Assembly: GCF_009362845.1 (NCBI RefSeq)
Contig: NZ_WHNW01000001.1
Coordinates: forward strand, 308,295 to 372,294
Origin: Ostreibacterium oceani
GTDB taxonomy: Bacteria; Pseudomonadota; Gammaproteobacteria; Cardiobacteriales; Ostreibacteriaceae
DNA: 64,000 bases
Direction of reading: 5' to 3'
Shown: positions 41,325 to 50,069 of the stretch, piece after piece
Layout of the letters: each line of letters starts with the position of its first letter
Numbering within the stretch: position 1 is the first letter of the stretch
The notes under the pieces: model-generated
Database searches by the model: none
Seen by the model: only the letters and a program-made list of their open reading frames with translations
Told to the model about the DNA's origin: nothing
Made by a program: the position numbers and the translations under genes

Positions 41325-42161
41325 TTAATTCAACACCAATTTGATGAGATTGACAGCCAGCATCAATAGCAACATGCCTACAATCACTTTTTTAATAAAG
41401 CCATCGCCATATTTAATGGCAGAATGGCTACCAATATAAGCGCCAAACATGCTGGCGATTGCCATTGGAATCGCAATAGCCCAGACGATTTTCCCTGCGA
41501 TGACAAAGACAACGACCGATCCGAGGTTGGTGCAGAGATTAAGGGGTTTTGCAAGCCCTGTGCCCGTTAAAAAGCGCAATCCCAACCCCCGATTGCCTGC
41601 AATTGCCATATACGCACCCGTGCCTGGACCAATCAGCCCGTCATAAAACGCAATAGGCGACAATAGTAGGGCAGCACGACGGCGCAGTTGTTTGGCGGTT
41701 AGGGGTTTGTTGGTGATTGGGTCGACAGCGATTGGGTCGGCGGTAGCTGTGGATGCAGGTGTATCGACTTGACTGAGGCGTTTGGGTTTTTTCATCATGA
41801 CGACTAGCGCAAACGGAATGCAGAGTATCAGCAAAGTCACAATAACGGCATCGGCAAATAACATCACAAGCTGGCTGCCTAACGCAGCCGCTAGCAGACA
41901 AGGCAAAGCGCAATAGCCGACTAAGCGCCAAGGGATTTGCTTTGCGCGGGCATATTTAAAAACGGCGATAGACGTGCCTGCAATGGAGGCCATTTTATTG
42001 GTCGCAATAACATTAACCGCAGGCAGCCCTGTCATCAGCAGTGCCAAGGTTTGAATCATGCCACCGCCACCAGCGATTGCATCAATATAACCGGCAACAA
42101 ATCCAGTAAGGATGAGTAATGCAATCACCCAGACAGAAAACTCCCCTATCCAATCAACCAT
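41325..42161 (-). CDS. TauE/SafE family membrane transporter
   Basis: 278 residues with seven to eight hydrophobic segments and the two family motifs GFVAGYIDAIAGGGGMIQ near the N-terminus and GFYDGLIGPGTGAYMA-like FYDGLIGPGTGAYM in the second half. A central loop is polar and low-complexity. TauE/SafE proteins move sulfonates, sulfite or organic acids. No sulfonate genes are adjacent, so the substrate is open. It stands alone 50 bases from the MocR gene's 3' end (convergent). Confidence 0.88.
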   Translation of the reverse strand: MVDWIGEFSVWVIALLILTGFVAGYIDAIAGGGGMIQTLALLMTGLPAVNVIATNKMASIAGTSIAVFKYARAKQIPWRLVGYCALPCLLAAALGSQLVMLFADAVIVTLLILCIPFALVVMMKKPKRLSQVDTPASTATADPIAVDPITNKPLTAKQLRRRAALLLSPIAFYDGLIGPGTGAYMAIAGNRGLGLRFLTGTGLAKPLNLCTNLGSVVVFVIAGKIVWAIAIPMAIASMFGAYIGSHSAIKYGDGFIKKVIVGMLLLMLAVNLIKLVLN

Positions 42162-42192
42162 TTGTCTGCCTGTTTATGGTGAGCGGATAAGT

Positions 42193-43416
42193 TTATTCAT
42201 AAAGCGCGTCTTGGCAAATCGTGTCTTGGCAGAAAAACCAATAACCCGTGTTGGTTTGTTCGTATAGCCACGTTAACCAATTTGACGGCTGATCAAATGC
42301 GCTGACGGTGGCGTAATCCAGCGCAGGTAAATCGCAGATTGCCATGATATCTTGGGTGCTTGCCCAGTCTAGCGCAATGGGTTCACCGTTAAGGTAGAAC
42401 CGTCTGTATTCAGGGGCTGCCTCGGACAGTGACGACAGATATAGGGTTTTTAGCCCCAGTGTTTTGTAAAGCGGCTTTGTTTTCAGCTCAGCAAGCCAAT
42501 CCGCATAATCCCAATCGTCAGCGACAATGTCTAACTCGTGCCGTGGCGCGGAGTAATACCGCCCAATAAAGTCATTAAGCTGGTCGGTGTGGTCGGTTGT
42601 TGCCAGTAATAGTTGTTTGATGCGCGCGCAATCTTCGGCTGAAATCGCGCTATAAGCACCTGCTTGGCGTTTGGCATCGGTGAGCAACATAGGCTGCTCA
42701 ACATGGTCTAGGTGATAATCTGCCCAGCCAGAGAGGAGTTCGTTGGTGTTGGTGCTTTTGTAGCCGATAGAAAAACTCATTGAGGCATTTTGGGCGATGC
42801 CTTCGTGCGCAAACCCAGGCGGGATATAGAGCACATCGCCCGCCCGCAAGACTTCATCGATGATGGCGGTAAATGGTTTGACGTGACGTAAAGTCGCACT
42901 GGCAAGGGTCTCTTCGAAATCACCAAACGCACCAACGCGCCAACGGCGATTGCCGCTGCCTTGGCAAATAAACACATCGTAGTTATCAACATGCGGTCCA
43001 ACGCCACCATTTGTAGCAGCAAAACTGACCATCACGTCATCAAAGCGCCAAGCAGGAATAAAATTAAAACAATCCGCAAACTGCTGGGTGGGCAAATGCC
43101 AGTGATTGACCGATTGTACGACCAAGCTCCAGTCTTTGTCACCCAGCGCATCATAATCGGTGAATGGTCCGCTGCGTGATTGCCATGTTTGGTTTTCCCT
43201 GCTAATCAATCGTGATTCCACGCAGGGTTCGGCGGCTAGCCCTGCCAGCTCATCGGCGCTAATGGGGTCATCGAATGAAGCGCCGAATGAAGCGTCGAAT
43301 GGCGCATCAAGTGGGGCGTCTATATTTGACAATGCCCCCTTGAAAAGAAATGGCTTTTGCTGCCAGTATTCGGCTAAAAAGGTCTCTCGCGTGAGCGGGG
43401 AAAAATTAAATTTCAT
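42193..43416 (-). CDS. roxA: Ribosomal protein uL16 arginine hydroxylase (cupin/JmjC, RoxA/YcfD)
   Basis: 407 residues with a JmjC/cupin_4 fold. The iron-binding triad is HVDNYD (HxD) with a later His in PPGFAHEG, flanked by QGSGNRRWRVG and AGDVLYIP. The C-terminal domain with a winged-helix-like region is present. The family hydroxylates an Arg of ribosomal protein L16 using Fe(II) and 2-oxoglutarate. Residues 30-50 contain a small APFDASFGASFDD repeat from a short DNA duplication. The gene is next to an L,D-transpeptidase gene on the same strand. Confidence 0.92.
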   Translation of the reverse strand: MKFNFSPLTRETFLAEYWQQKPFLFKGALSNIDAPLDAPFDASFGASFDDPISADELAGLAAEPCVESRLISRENQTWQSRSGPFTDYDALGDKDWSLVVQSVNHWHLPTQQFADCFNFIPAWRFDDVMVSFAATNGGVGPHVDNYDVFICQGSGNRRWRVGAFGDFEETLASATLRHVKPFTAIIDEVLRAGDVLYIPPGFAHEGIAQNASMSFSIGYKSTNTNELLSGWADYHLDHVEQPMLLTDAKRQAGAYSAISAEDCARIKQLLLATTDHTDQLNDFIGRYYSAPRHELDIVADDWDYADWLAELKTKPLYKTLGLKTLYLSSLSEAAPEYRRFYLNGEPIALDWASTQDIMAICDLPALDYATVSAFDQPSNWLTWLYEQTNTGYWFFCQDTICQDALYE

Positions 43417-43453
43417 GGGTGGATTGCATCGCTCAGTTAGTGGTGTCGCTCAG

Positions 43454-44404
43454 TTAGTGGGTCACTTGCACGGGCAAGCCACTTTCTTCTTCGACCACGG
43501 CTTTAATCGTAGATTCAGACACCCCAATGCTAAATAAATCCAATTTGGCATTGGCAGTCTGGATGGCATTGCGGTAGTTATCGTCAAAAGTAAGCCCGTC
43601 TTCTTCTAATGGACTATGGAACTCCATAAACAATTGATCGGCAAAATACCCGATTTTTAACGGTTGGTTGACAATATTGACGTTGGTTTTTACTGGTACG
43701 ATGTCAAATAATGCTTCGATGTCTTCTTGGCGTAGTCTGACGCAGCCATGCGAAATACGCATGCCAACGCCATCGGGTTTGTTGGTGCCGTGGATAAGGT
43801 AGCTGGGCAGCCCTAGCCGCATGGCGCGTGTGCCCAGAGGATTTTCAGGGCCAGCAGGCACGACATCGGGTAGGATTTCACCCAGCGCTGCGTATTTTTC
43901 GCGAATAGAGGTTGGCGGTGTCCACGTGGGGTCAGTTCGTTTTTCAGAAATATAGGTTTTGCCGATGGGCGTTTCCCAGTCCATTTGTCCAATCCCTGCG
44001 GGGTAGGTGATGACTTTGGGTGGCTCGCCTGGCTGGGGCTCAGGGTAATAATAAAGCCGCATTTCGGGCAAATTCAGCACAATGCCCTCGCGCGGTGTAT
44101 CGGGCAAGATAAACCGTGTTGGGATAACAACGGGTGTACCTGCGCCAGGATACCACGGATCGACATCGGGGTTGGCTTTGCTAATTTCGTTAAACCCGAG
44201 ACCATAGCGCCGCGCAATGTCAAACAACGTCTCTTGGTCATTGGCGGCAATTAACTCGGCTTGTCCAATGACGTCAAAGCCTTTTGGTGGTAAGATATAT
44301 TCGGCCGTTTTGCCCACCGAGGTGAGCAGCAACAATAAAATAGCAGATAAGCGGGCCGTGTAAATAATCGGGCAAATAATCGGGTAAATAAAACGCAATG
44401 TCAT
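43454..44404 (-). CDS. L,D-transpeptidase (YkuD family)
   Basis: 316 residues. An N-terminal signal-anchor (about 13-32) is followed by a LysM-like region (AANDQETLFDIARRYGLGFNEISKANPDVDPW) and the YkuD domain: LNLPEMRLYYYP, GTPIGKTYI, then HGTN and the catalytic signature SHGCVRL. It acts in the periplasm, forming 3-3 peptidoglycan cross-links or attaching Braun lipoprotein-like proteins, as ErfK/YbiS do. The C-terminal tail is acidic. No lpp gene is near. Confidence 0.93.
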   Translation of the reverse strand: MTLRFIYPIICPIIYTARLSAILLLLLTSVGKTAEYILPPKGFDVIGQAELIAANDQETLFDIARRYGLGFNEISKANPDVDPWYPGAGTPVVIPTRFILPDTPREGIVLNLPEMRLYYYPEPQPGEPPKVITYPAGIGQMDWETPIGKTYISEKRTDPTWTPPTSIREKYAALGEILPDVVPAGPENPLGTRAMRLGLPSYLIHGTNKPDGVGMRISHGCVRLRQEDIEALFDIVPVKTNVNIVNQPLKIGYFADQLFMEFHSPLEEDGLTFDDNYRNAIQTANAKLDLFSIGVSESTIKAVVEEESGLPVQVTH

Positions 44405-45761
<1,357 letters not shown>

Positions 45762-45802
45762 TGGTTATCTTAACTTGCTTAAATCACGATGAAAAGCTTT
45801 CG

Positions 45803-45997
45803 TTAGGGAAAGTGCTTAATCAGGATTTTGTAGGTTATGAATGATAGAATCAGATTGGCGATGACGAAATACTCAACATAGGGGAAAGCATCATATTGCT
45901 TGGGTGAAATAAAACGAAATGCGTAGAAAATGTCAGGCACCGTCAATCCAATCAAATAAAATAAATTGACGAGTAAGAGTGTAATAAAATTTTTCAT
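45803..45997 (-). CDS. Small membrane protein of the cassette array, 64-aa type (copy A, intact)
   Basis: I do not recognise the family. 64 residues with two hydrophobic segments (about 4-25 and 42-58) and the tail ILIKHFP shared by all copies. It starts MKNFITLLLVNLFYLIG. It is the second gene of cassette A, following a 94-residue partner whose stop lies 28 bases upstream. All copies share a nearly identical 3' half and flank, while the middle (YDAFPYVEYF here, YNNFPVELYH in copy B) diverges. Two transmembrane segments suggest an inner-membrane location. Confidence 0.7.
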   Translation of the reverse strand: MKNFITLLLVNLFYLIGLTVPDIFYAFRFISPKQYDAFPYVEYFVIANLILSFITYKILIKHFP

Positions 45998-46025
45998 ACT
46001 ATGGTTAATAGTCTATCATCGAAGT

Positions 46026-46310
46026 TTAGTTTGAATCATTAGCCATTACAAAAAAAAGCAAAAAGTAAAGAATCACCAAATTGATTATTATTAGCGTTAT
46101 TAGACTGAATATTCCCTTGCGCCAGCCCATTAACCGTATGACCTTAATAAAAAATAGCGTTGATGGAAAAGCAACCACGAAACCAGCAATAAAAACCCAA
46201 GCATCAATAAATTTTGACTCGTACAATTCAAATGTTATTATGACACTGCTGATATTGAGTATCAGCATATAAGCTATAAAAAATGGCAGTTGATCTCTTT
46301 TGATTAACAT
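46026..46310 (-). CDS. Small membrane protein of the cassette array, 94-aa type (copy A)
   Basis: Unknown family. From ATG 46310 there are 94 residues; AGGGA lies seven bases upstream, which favours this over a GTG nine codons earlier. It has three likely transmembrane segments (about 8-26, 37-54 and 64-86) separated by short polar turns. It starts MLIKRDQLPFFIAYMLILNIS, conserved in all copies, and ends MANDSN. The central part is diverged from copies B and D, while the N-terminal 20 residues and the upstream leader are almost the same. It is the first gene of cassette A. Confidence 0.7.
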   Translation of the reverse strand: MLIKRDQLPFFIAYMLILNISSVIITFELYESKFIDAWVFIAGFVVAFPSTLFFIKVIRLMGWRKGIFSLITLIIINLVILYFLLFFVMANDSN

Positions 46311-46372
46311 GGAGCATTCCCTATGAAAAATAGACACCTTATTTTAGCATCTATTGCGATGAAACGCTTTCG

Positions 46373-46567
46373 TTAGGGAAAGTGCTTAATCAGGATTTTG
46401 TAGGTTATAAATGATAGAATCAGATTTGCAATCACATGATATAACTCAACTGGGAAGTTATTGTACTGTTCGTTTGAGATGAAGCTAAATGCATAAGAAA
46501 TACTAGGCATAAGCAAACCAACAAAGTAGAGCAGATTAACGAACAGTAATAGAGTAAATAATTTCAT
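46373..46567 (-). CDS. Small membrane protein of the cassette array, 64-aa type (copy B, intact)
   Basis: 64 residues, MKLFTLLLFVNLLYFVGLLMPSISYAFSFISNEQ at the N-terminal part, two transmembrane segments, ending ILIKHFP. It is identical at DNA level to the frameshifted copy at 47749-47953 except for a 10-base duplication there, which shows a very recent duplication or gene conversion. It follows the 94-residue gene of cassette B by 20 bases. Confidence 0.7.
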   Translation of the reverse strand: MKLFTLLLFVNLLYFVGLLMPSISYAFSFISNEQYNNFPVELYHVIANLILSFITYKILIKHFP

Positions 46568-46587
46568 AGAAAGTTTTGCTTTTAAAT

Positions 46588-46872
46588 TTAGTTTGAATGG
46601 TTTATGGTAGCAACCATTAGGATTAAAATAAATACTCCTATGTTAGGCAAAATTAACGCAATCAAACTAGCTATACCACGCCATATGCCGACTGACTTGC
46701 AAACTTTTATAGCAAACAAAGTAGATGGACAATTAATAAAAAAGAAGCTAATTGCAAGCCAGCGATTAATTTTCGTTGATAATGACAGGTCAGCTGCTAT
46801 AATCAAACTGCCGATATTCAATGTCAGCATATAAACTATAAAAAATGGCAGTTGATTTCTTTTGATTAACAT
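46588..46872 (-). CDS. Small membrane protein of the cassette array, 94-aa type (copy B)
   Basis: 94 residues from ATG 46872 with the same leader and ribosome binding site as copy A. It starts MLIKRNQLPFFIVYMLTLNIG, has three likely transmembrane segments and ends TINHSN. Between residues 25 and 70 it differs strongly from copies A and D (LSLSTKINRWLAISFFFIN), although the hydrophobic pattern stays. Function unknown. Confidence 0.7.
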   Translation of the reverse strand: MLIKRNQLPFFIVYMLTLNIGSLIIAADLSLSTKINRWLAISFFFINCPSTLFAIKVCKSVGIWRGIASLIALILPNIGVFILILMVATINHSN

Positions 46873-46934
46873 GGAGCATTCCCTATGAAAAATAGACACC
46901 TTATTTTAGCATCTATTGCGATGAAACGCTTTCG

Positions 46935-47054
46935 TTAGGGAAAGTGCTTAATCAGGATTTTGTAGGTTATGAATGATAAAATCAAATTTGCAATCACATG
47001 ATATAAATCACGTGGGAAAATGTTGTATTGTTCGTTTGAGATGAAGCTAAATGC
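46935..47054 (-). pseudogene. 64-aa type cassette gene, 5'-truncated remnant (copy C)
   Basis: Only the last 39 codons remain (AFSFISNEQYN ... ILIKHFP, then stop); upstream of the GCA codon the sequence breaks into unrelated AT-rich DNA leading to the diverged pair. No start codon is retained in frame. It marks a fourth cassette that lost its 5' part and its 94-residue partner. Confidence 0.75.
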
Positions 47055-47088
47055 AATGAATTAAATTCCTCTAACCGTAGAATGATGA

Positions 47089-47259
47089 TTAAAAATATTC
47101 TTTAATAATTATTCTACAAGAAATAATAGAAAAAATAAAATGGATAAAAAGAATGATAGCCGAAAAAAATAAACTGGGTGAGTTTATAGTGTAGCTGTGT
47201 AAAATATCTAAACTAGATATGGTAAAAAAATAAGCAATACTAATAATAATAATTTTCAT
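47089..47259 (-). CDS. Diverged 64-aa-type small membrane protein (56 aa)
   Basis: 56 residues from ATG 47259; a TTG at 47301 inside the upstream gene would give 70. It starts MKIIIISIAYFFTISSLDILHSY and ends SCRIIIKEYF, which aligns along its length with the 64-residue copies (two transmembrane segments, then ILIKHFP). The DNA is not similar to the other copies and is even more AT-rich. It pairs with the diverged 102-residue gene directly upstream. No clear ribosome binding site is seen. Confidence 0.5.
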   Translation of the reverse strand: MKIIIISIAYFFTISSLDILHSYTINSPSLFFSAIILFIHFIFSIISCRIIIKEYF

Positions 47260-47290
47260 AATAAAAACGATAAAAGAAAGCGATTTTTCT

Positions 47291-47599
47291 TTAGGTTGCA
47301 AAAGAAGTCATTAAAGCATAATAGAGATTCATAGCAAAAAAAACAAATCCAACAAATAAAGTTATAAATATTAGGTCTATTTTTTTATGTAGCATAAATG
47401 ACAGGATAGCAGGTGATAAAATGATTGCGATACCATACAAGATAAAAACATCATTAACCGTATGATTTAAAATAATTTCAACATTAAAAAAGCGATTTAG
47501 CTCTAAAAAAAATAAAATACCGCTTACATTAAAAAATATGATGTAGTACGCAGCAAAAATTGTCTTTTTAAGCTGGAAACTATGTCGTATGTTAACCAT
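47291..47599 (-). CDS. Diverged 94-aa-type small membrane protein (102 aa)
   Basis: 102 residues from ATG 47599 (a start four codons earlier is possible). MVNIRHSFQLKKTIFAAYYIIFFNVSGILFF-type N-terminus resembles the MLIKRNQLPFFIVYMLILNIS start of the cassette proteins, and the three-transmembrane plan is kept. It and the 56-residue gene after it form a diverged version of the same two-gene cassette. Very AT-rich. Function unknown. Confidence 0.5.
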   Translation of the reverse strand: MVNIRHSFQLKKTIFAAYYIIFFNVSGILFFLELNRFFNVEIILNHTVNDVFILYGIAIILSPAILSFMLHKKIDLIFITLFVGFVFFAMNLYYALMTSFAT

Positions 47600-47748
47600 T
47601 AATTGCCTCATTGTGTTACCTTTAGTATTTAGACTATTCGAGATTTTTCAAAAATAATTGTTAATCGATCGCGTCTTAACCGACATGGCGCATCCCCTAT
47701 GAAAAATAGACACCTTATTCTAGCATCTATTGCGATGAAACGCTTTCG

Positions 47749-47953
47749 TTAGGGAAAGTGCTTAATCAGGATTTTGTAGGTTATAAATGATAGAATCAGA
47801 TTTGCAATCACATGATATAACTCAACTGGGAAGTTATTGTACTGTTCGTTTGAGATGAAGCTAAATGCATAAGAAATACTAGGCATAAGTAGGCATAAGC
47901 AAACCAACAAAGTAGAGCAGATTAACGAACAGTAATAGAGTAAATAATTTCAT
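47749..47953 (-). pseudogene. 64-aa type cassette gene, frameshifted by a 10-bp duplication (copy D)
   Basis: Same sequence as the intact copy B, except that AGGCATAAGT at 47881-47890 duplicates the next ten bases. Reading from ATG 47953, the frame gives MKLFTLLLFVNLLYFVGLLMP then TYA and a stop, so the product is cut to 24 residues, about one transmembrane segment. The rest of the gene is intact, so the event is recent. Confidence 0.85.
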
Positions 47954-47973
47954 AGAAAGTTTTGCTTTTAAAT

Positions 47974-48258
47974 TTAGTTTGAATGATTGCCTAGACCAAC
48001 GAGCTGAATAGAAATAAATGTAACTGCATTAAGCAATATCAGCAGCGTTGAAATGCCTAAAGCTTGCCATCCACCGACTGATTTATAGATTCTGACGAAA
48101 AATAATACGGACGGGCAAATGATTGCAAAGTAACTGATTGTGATCCAATGATTAATAAATATTGATTTTTGCAAGTCAAACGCTAAAATGACACTGCTGA
48201 TATTGAGTATCAGCATATAAACTATAAAAAATGGCAGTTGATTTCTTTTGATTAACAT
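47974..48258 (-). CDS. Small membrane protein of the cassette array, 94-aa type (copy D)
   Basis: 94 residues from ATG 48258, start MLIKRNQLPFFIVYMLILNISSVILAFDL, three likely transmembrane segments, end GLGNHSN. It is the partner of the frameshifted 64-residue copy. Leader and N-terminus match the other cassettes; the middle (FINHWITISYFAIICPSVLFFVRIYKSVGG) is its own variant. Function unknown. Confidence 0.7.
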   Translation of the reverse strand: MLIKRNQLPFFIVYMLILNISSVILAFDLQKSIFINHWITISYFAIICPSVLFFVRIYKSVGGWQALGISTLLILLNAVTFISIQLVGLGNHSN

Positions 48259-48320
48259 GGCGCATCCCCTATGAAAAATAGACACCTTATTTTAGCATCT
48301 ATTGCGATGAAACGCTTTCG

Positions 48321-48443
48321 TTAGGGAAAGTGCTTAATCAGGATTTTGTAGGTTATGAATGATAAAATCAGATTTGCAATGATGAAATACTCAACATAGG
48401 GGAAAGCATCATATTGCTTGCGTGAAATAAAACGAAATGCATA
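48321..48443 (-). pseudogene. 64-aa type cassette gene, truncated by an IS3-family remnant (copy E)
   Basis: The last 41 codons (YAFRFISRKQYDAFPYVEYF ... ILIKHFP, then stop) remain, most like copy A. The 5' part is replaced exactly at 48444-48445 by the left end of the IS3-type remnant, so insertion or deletion removed the start and probably the 94-residue partner. Confidence 0.8.
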
Positions 48444-48444
48444 C

Positions 48445-48639
48445 GTAAACTTACCGTGCTAGCCCCTCACTTGTTTACCTCGCTTGAGCAGGTGCGGGAG
48501 CTAAGCTGGGCGTGGATGATGAGTTATAATGAAGAACGTCCGCATGAATCACTAGGCAATCTACCGCCTAGTGATTTCAAGCGACAACTAGCGGCATAAG
48601 TCTCTAGTTATAAACTGTGACACTTGACGGTAAGTCTAC
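48445..48639 (+). mobile_element. IS3-family insertion sequence remnant (internally deleted)
   Basis: The plus strand encodes the last 43 residues of an OrfB integrase-type transposase: ELSWAWMMSYNEERPHESLG, then PPSDFKRQLAA and stop at 48600. Ends GTAAACTTACCGT (48445-48457) and ACGGTAAGTCTAC (48627-48639) are inverted repeats matching at 12 of 13 positions, so both termini survive while nearly all of the transposase is gone. It cannot transpose by itself. It truncates cassette copy E on its left. Confidence 0.8.
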
Positions 48640-48712
48640 GAAATGATATTTGCAAAAAAAGGATTTCCATTCATTTTTTAGTGTCTCGTTAGTGCTTTTT
48701 TGTTAGTATTGG

Positions 48713-48742
48713 TTGAAATTTAATTCTAAATATTGCTATCAT
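48713..48742 (+). promoter_or_regulatory. Candidate sigma-70 promoter of the 353-aa secreted protein gene
   Basis: TTGAAA (48713-48718) and TATCAT (48737-48742) with 18 bases between, 17 bases ahead of the ATG, with an AGGAG ribosome binding site between. Moderate match only. Confidence 0.4.
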
Positions 48743-48758
48743 TCTAACAGGAGTATAT

Positions 48759-49820
48759 ATGAAGTTCACAGAAATAACACCGATAAGTCTACTTTTTTTA
48801 GGATTTTTTTCATATTCGGCGCCTAACCCAAGCTCGATCTATATTGAAGAACAAATCATCAATGAAGATGCGACAGTCGAAGCGGCACCTAATCAACAGT
48901 CATTTGCACCAAAAACAACGTTTATTGGCAAGTCTAGCGCAGATGATTATGATAGCTTTGATGGAACAGACTGGGAAGCTGATAGCGGGAAAAGAGATTT
49001 AAAGCCCCTGCAAATAGGCAATAATCATGGTTACACAGCACGCTTTATTGGCTTTGAAAGCAAATGGGGAGAGGATAGAGTCGATCTATACACCGTTTGG
49101 CTCAATGAAGGTAGCTATATTTTTGAAGTCGGTATGCCGGTTTATAATAGCGGTAAATCTATCCAAGTGCAGCTCTACGACATTAATGACAACCGAATTG
49201 GAAGCGGTGGCAATGTATCTTATTACTATAGCACATACAGTGCTTCGCTAGGCATTCCTGAAGGCGGAGCTAGAATTTATTTGAAAGTCGATTATGAGGG
49301 AGCCATTGATACAAATCCAGTTAAATATCGCGTGTTGGTTGATGAAAGCCCCTATGCATTTTTATCCCCACAAGAGCAATTCAAGCAACTCACAGAAGAC
49401 TTGGGAGGTAACTATTACTACCTGCCAGAAATCAAAAACGGTGATACAGCGGCTTATGAGGAGGCTTTAAATAATGCATTTAAGGATATATTTAAAGCTG
49501 CCGATGTGACAATTGAGTCCGTTACTGGTGCATTGCTCGCTGGGCAAAATAATGCTGTTTCTGTTACGATTGCTGATACTGAATGGGCAAGCAGCGATAC
49601 ATTAAAATTAGTGAGCGATGACGATGGTGTAGCGTATCCTGCAACAGTAACATCAGGTTTAGGAACTAAGACATTACGTACATCAGTGGCGATGCCAAGT
49701 GCGGCTTCTACAGGGTGTTATAGTGTCTCTGCCGTCATTGGTGGCGCTAGTGCAATTGTCCCCTGCGCACTTAAAATAACACCATTCTCTGGTGGCGAAA
49801 ACCCTGCGAGCATTCCTTAA
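48759..49820 (+). CDS. Secreted protein with PPC-like domain and interrupted IPTL-CTERM-like tail
   Basis: 353 residues, start ATG 48759 behind AGGAG. A signal segment (SLLFLGFFSYSA) leads into an acidic linker. Residues about 60-215 look like a bacterial pre-peptidase C-terminal (PPC)-type beta domain: DLYTVWLNEGSYIFEVGMP and IQVQLYDINDNRIGSGG. A second beta domain (about 250-345) follows. The frame ends NPASIP, then TAA. After the stop the same frame stays open for 28 codons, reading VGLLSSLLLCMLILGGGFFV then QKRRRLRG. That is a hydrophobic helix plus an Arg-rich tail, like the IPTL-CTERM tails elsewhere in the window. Without readthrough the protein would be released, not anchored. Function unknown. 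Confidence 0.72.
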   Translation: MKFTEITPISLLFLGFFSYSAPNPSSIYIEEQIINEDATVEAAPNQQSFAPKTTFIGKSSADDYDSFDGTDWEADSGKRDLKPLQIGNNHGYTARFIGFESKWGEDRVDLYTVWLNEGSYIFEVGMPVYNSGKSIQVQLYDINDNRIGSGGNVSYYYSTYSASLGIPEGGARIYLKVDYEGAIDTNPVKYRVLVDESPYAFLSPQEQFKQLTEDLGGNYYYLPEIKNGDTAAYEEALNNAFKDIFKAADVTIESVTGALLAGQNNAVSVTIADTEWASSDTLKLVSDDDGVAYPATVTSGLGTKTLRTSVAMPSAASTGCYSVSAVIGGASAIVPCALKITPFSGGENPASIP

Positions 49821-49937
49821 GTGGGGCTATTGAGCTCGCTATTGCTTTGTATGTTAATTTTGGGTGGTGGTTTCTTTGTACAAAAAAGACGTCGCCTGAG
49901 AGGTTAACTGCTTAGCGGGTAACCAATTAAAACTAAA

Positions 49938-49980
49938 AAAAGCGAATAGCATGGTGAAAGTGCTATTCGCTTTTGTTATT
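49938..49980 (+). terminator. Intrinsic terminator after the PPC-like protein gene
   Basis: A 14-base stem AAAAGCGAATAGCA / TGCTATTCGCTTTT with a nine-base loop, then GTTATT. It lies 31 bases after the second, in-frame stop (49905-49907), which fits a transcription unit that once covered the sorting tail. Confidence 0.85.
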
Positions 49981-50069
49981 CTGTACTAAGGCGTTACTAC
50001 CGATGGGGCAGTAACACCTTAGTCGAATCCGTCAAATCCAAATCCATCGAATCCGCATGATGATAGCGA

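Larger units (their letters stand above)
45786..48360 (-). repeat. Five-copy repeated flank of the small-protein cassettes
   Basis: A block of roughly 90 bases, covering the leader ahead of one cassette and the 3' end of the 64-residue gene of the next (TTCGTTAGGGAAAGTGC, AATCAGGATTTTGTAGG), occurs near 45790, 46360, 46920, 47735 and 48306 with few differences. These direct repeats give the substrate for recombination that grows or shrinks the array. Confidence 0.85.

Noticed and set aside
45803..48285. Holin, toxin-antitoxin or immunity array identity
   Set aside because: The size and membrane plan allow it, but I could see no recognisable motif or toxin partner, so no such name is given.
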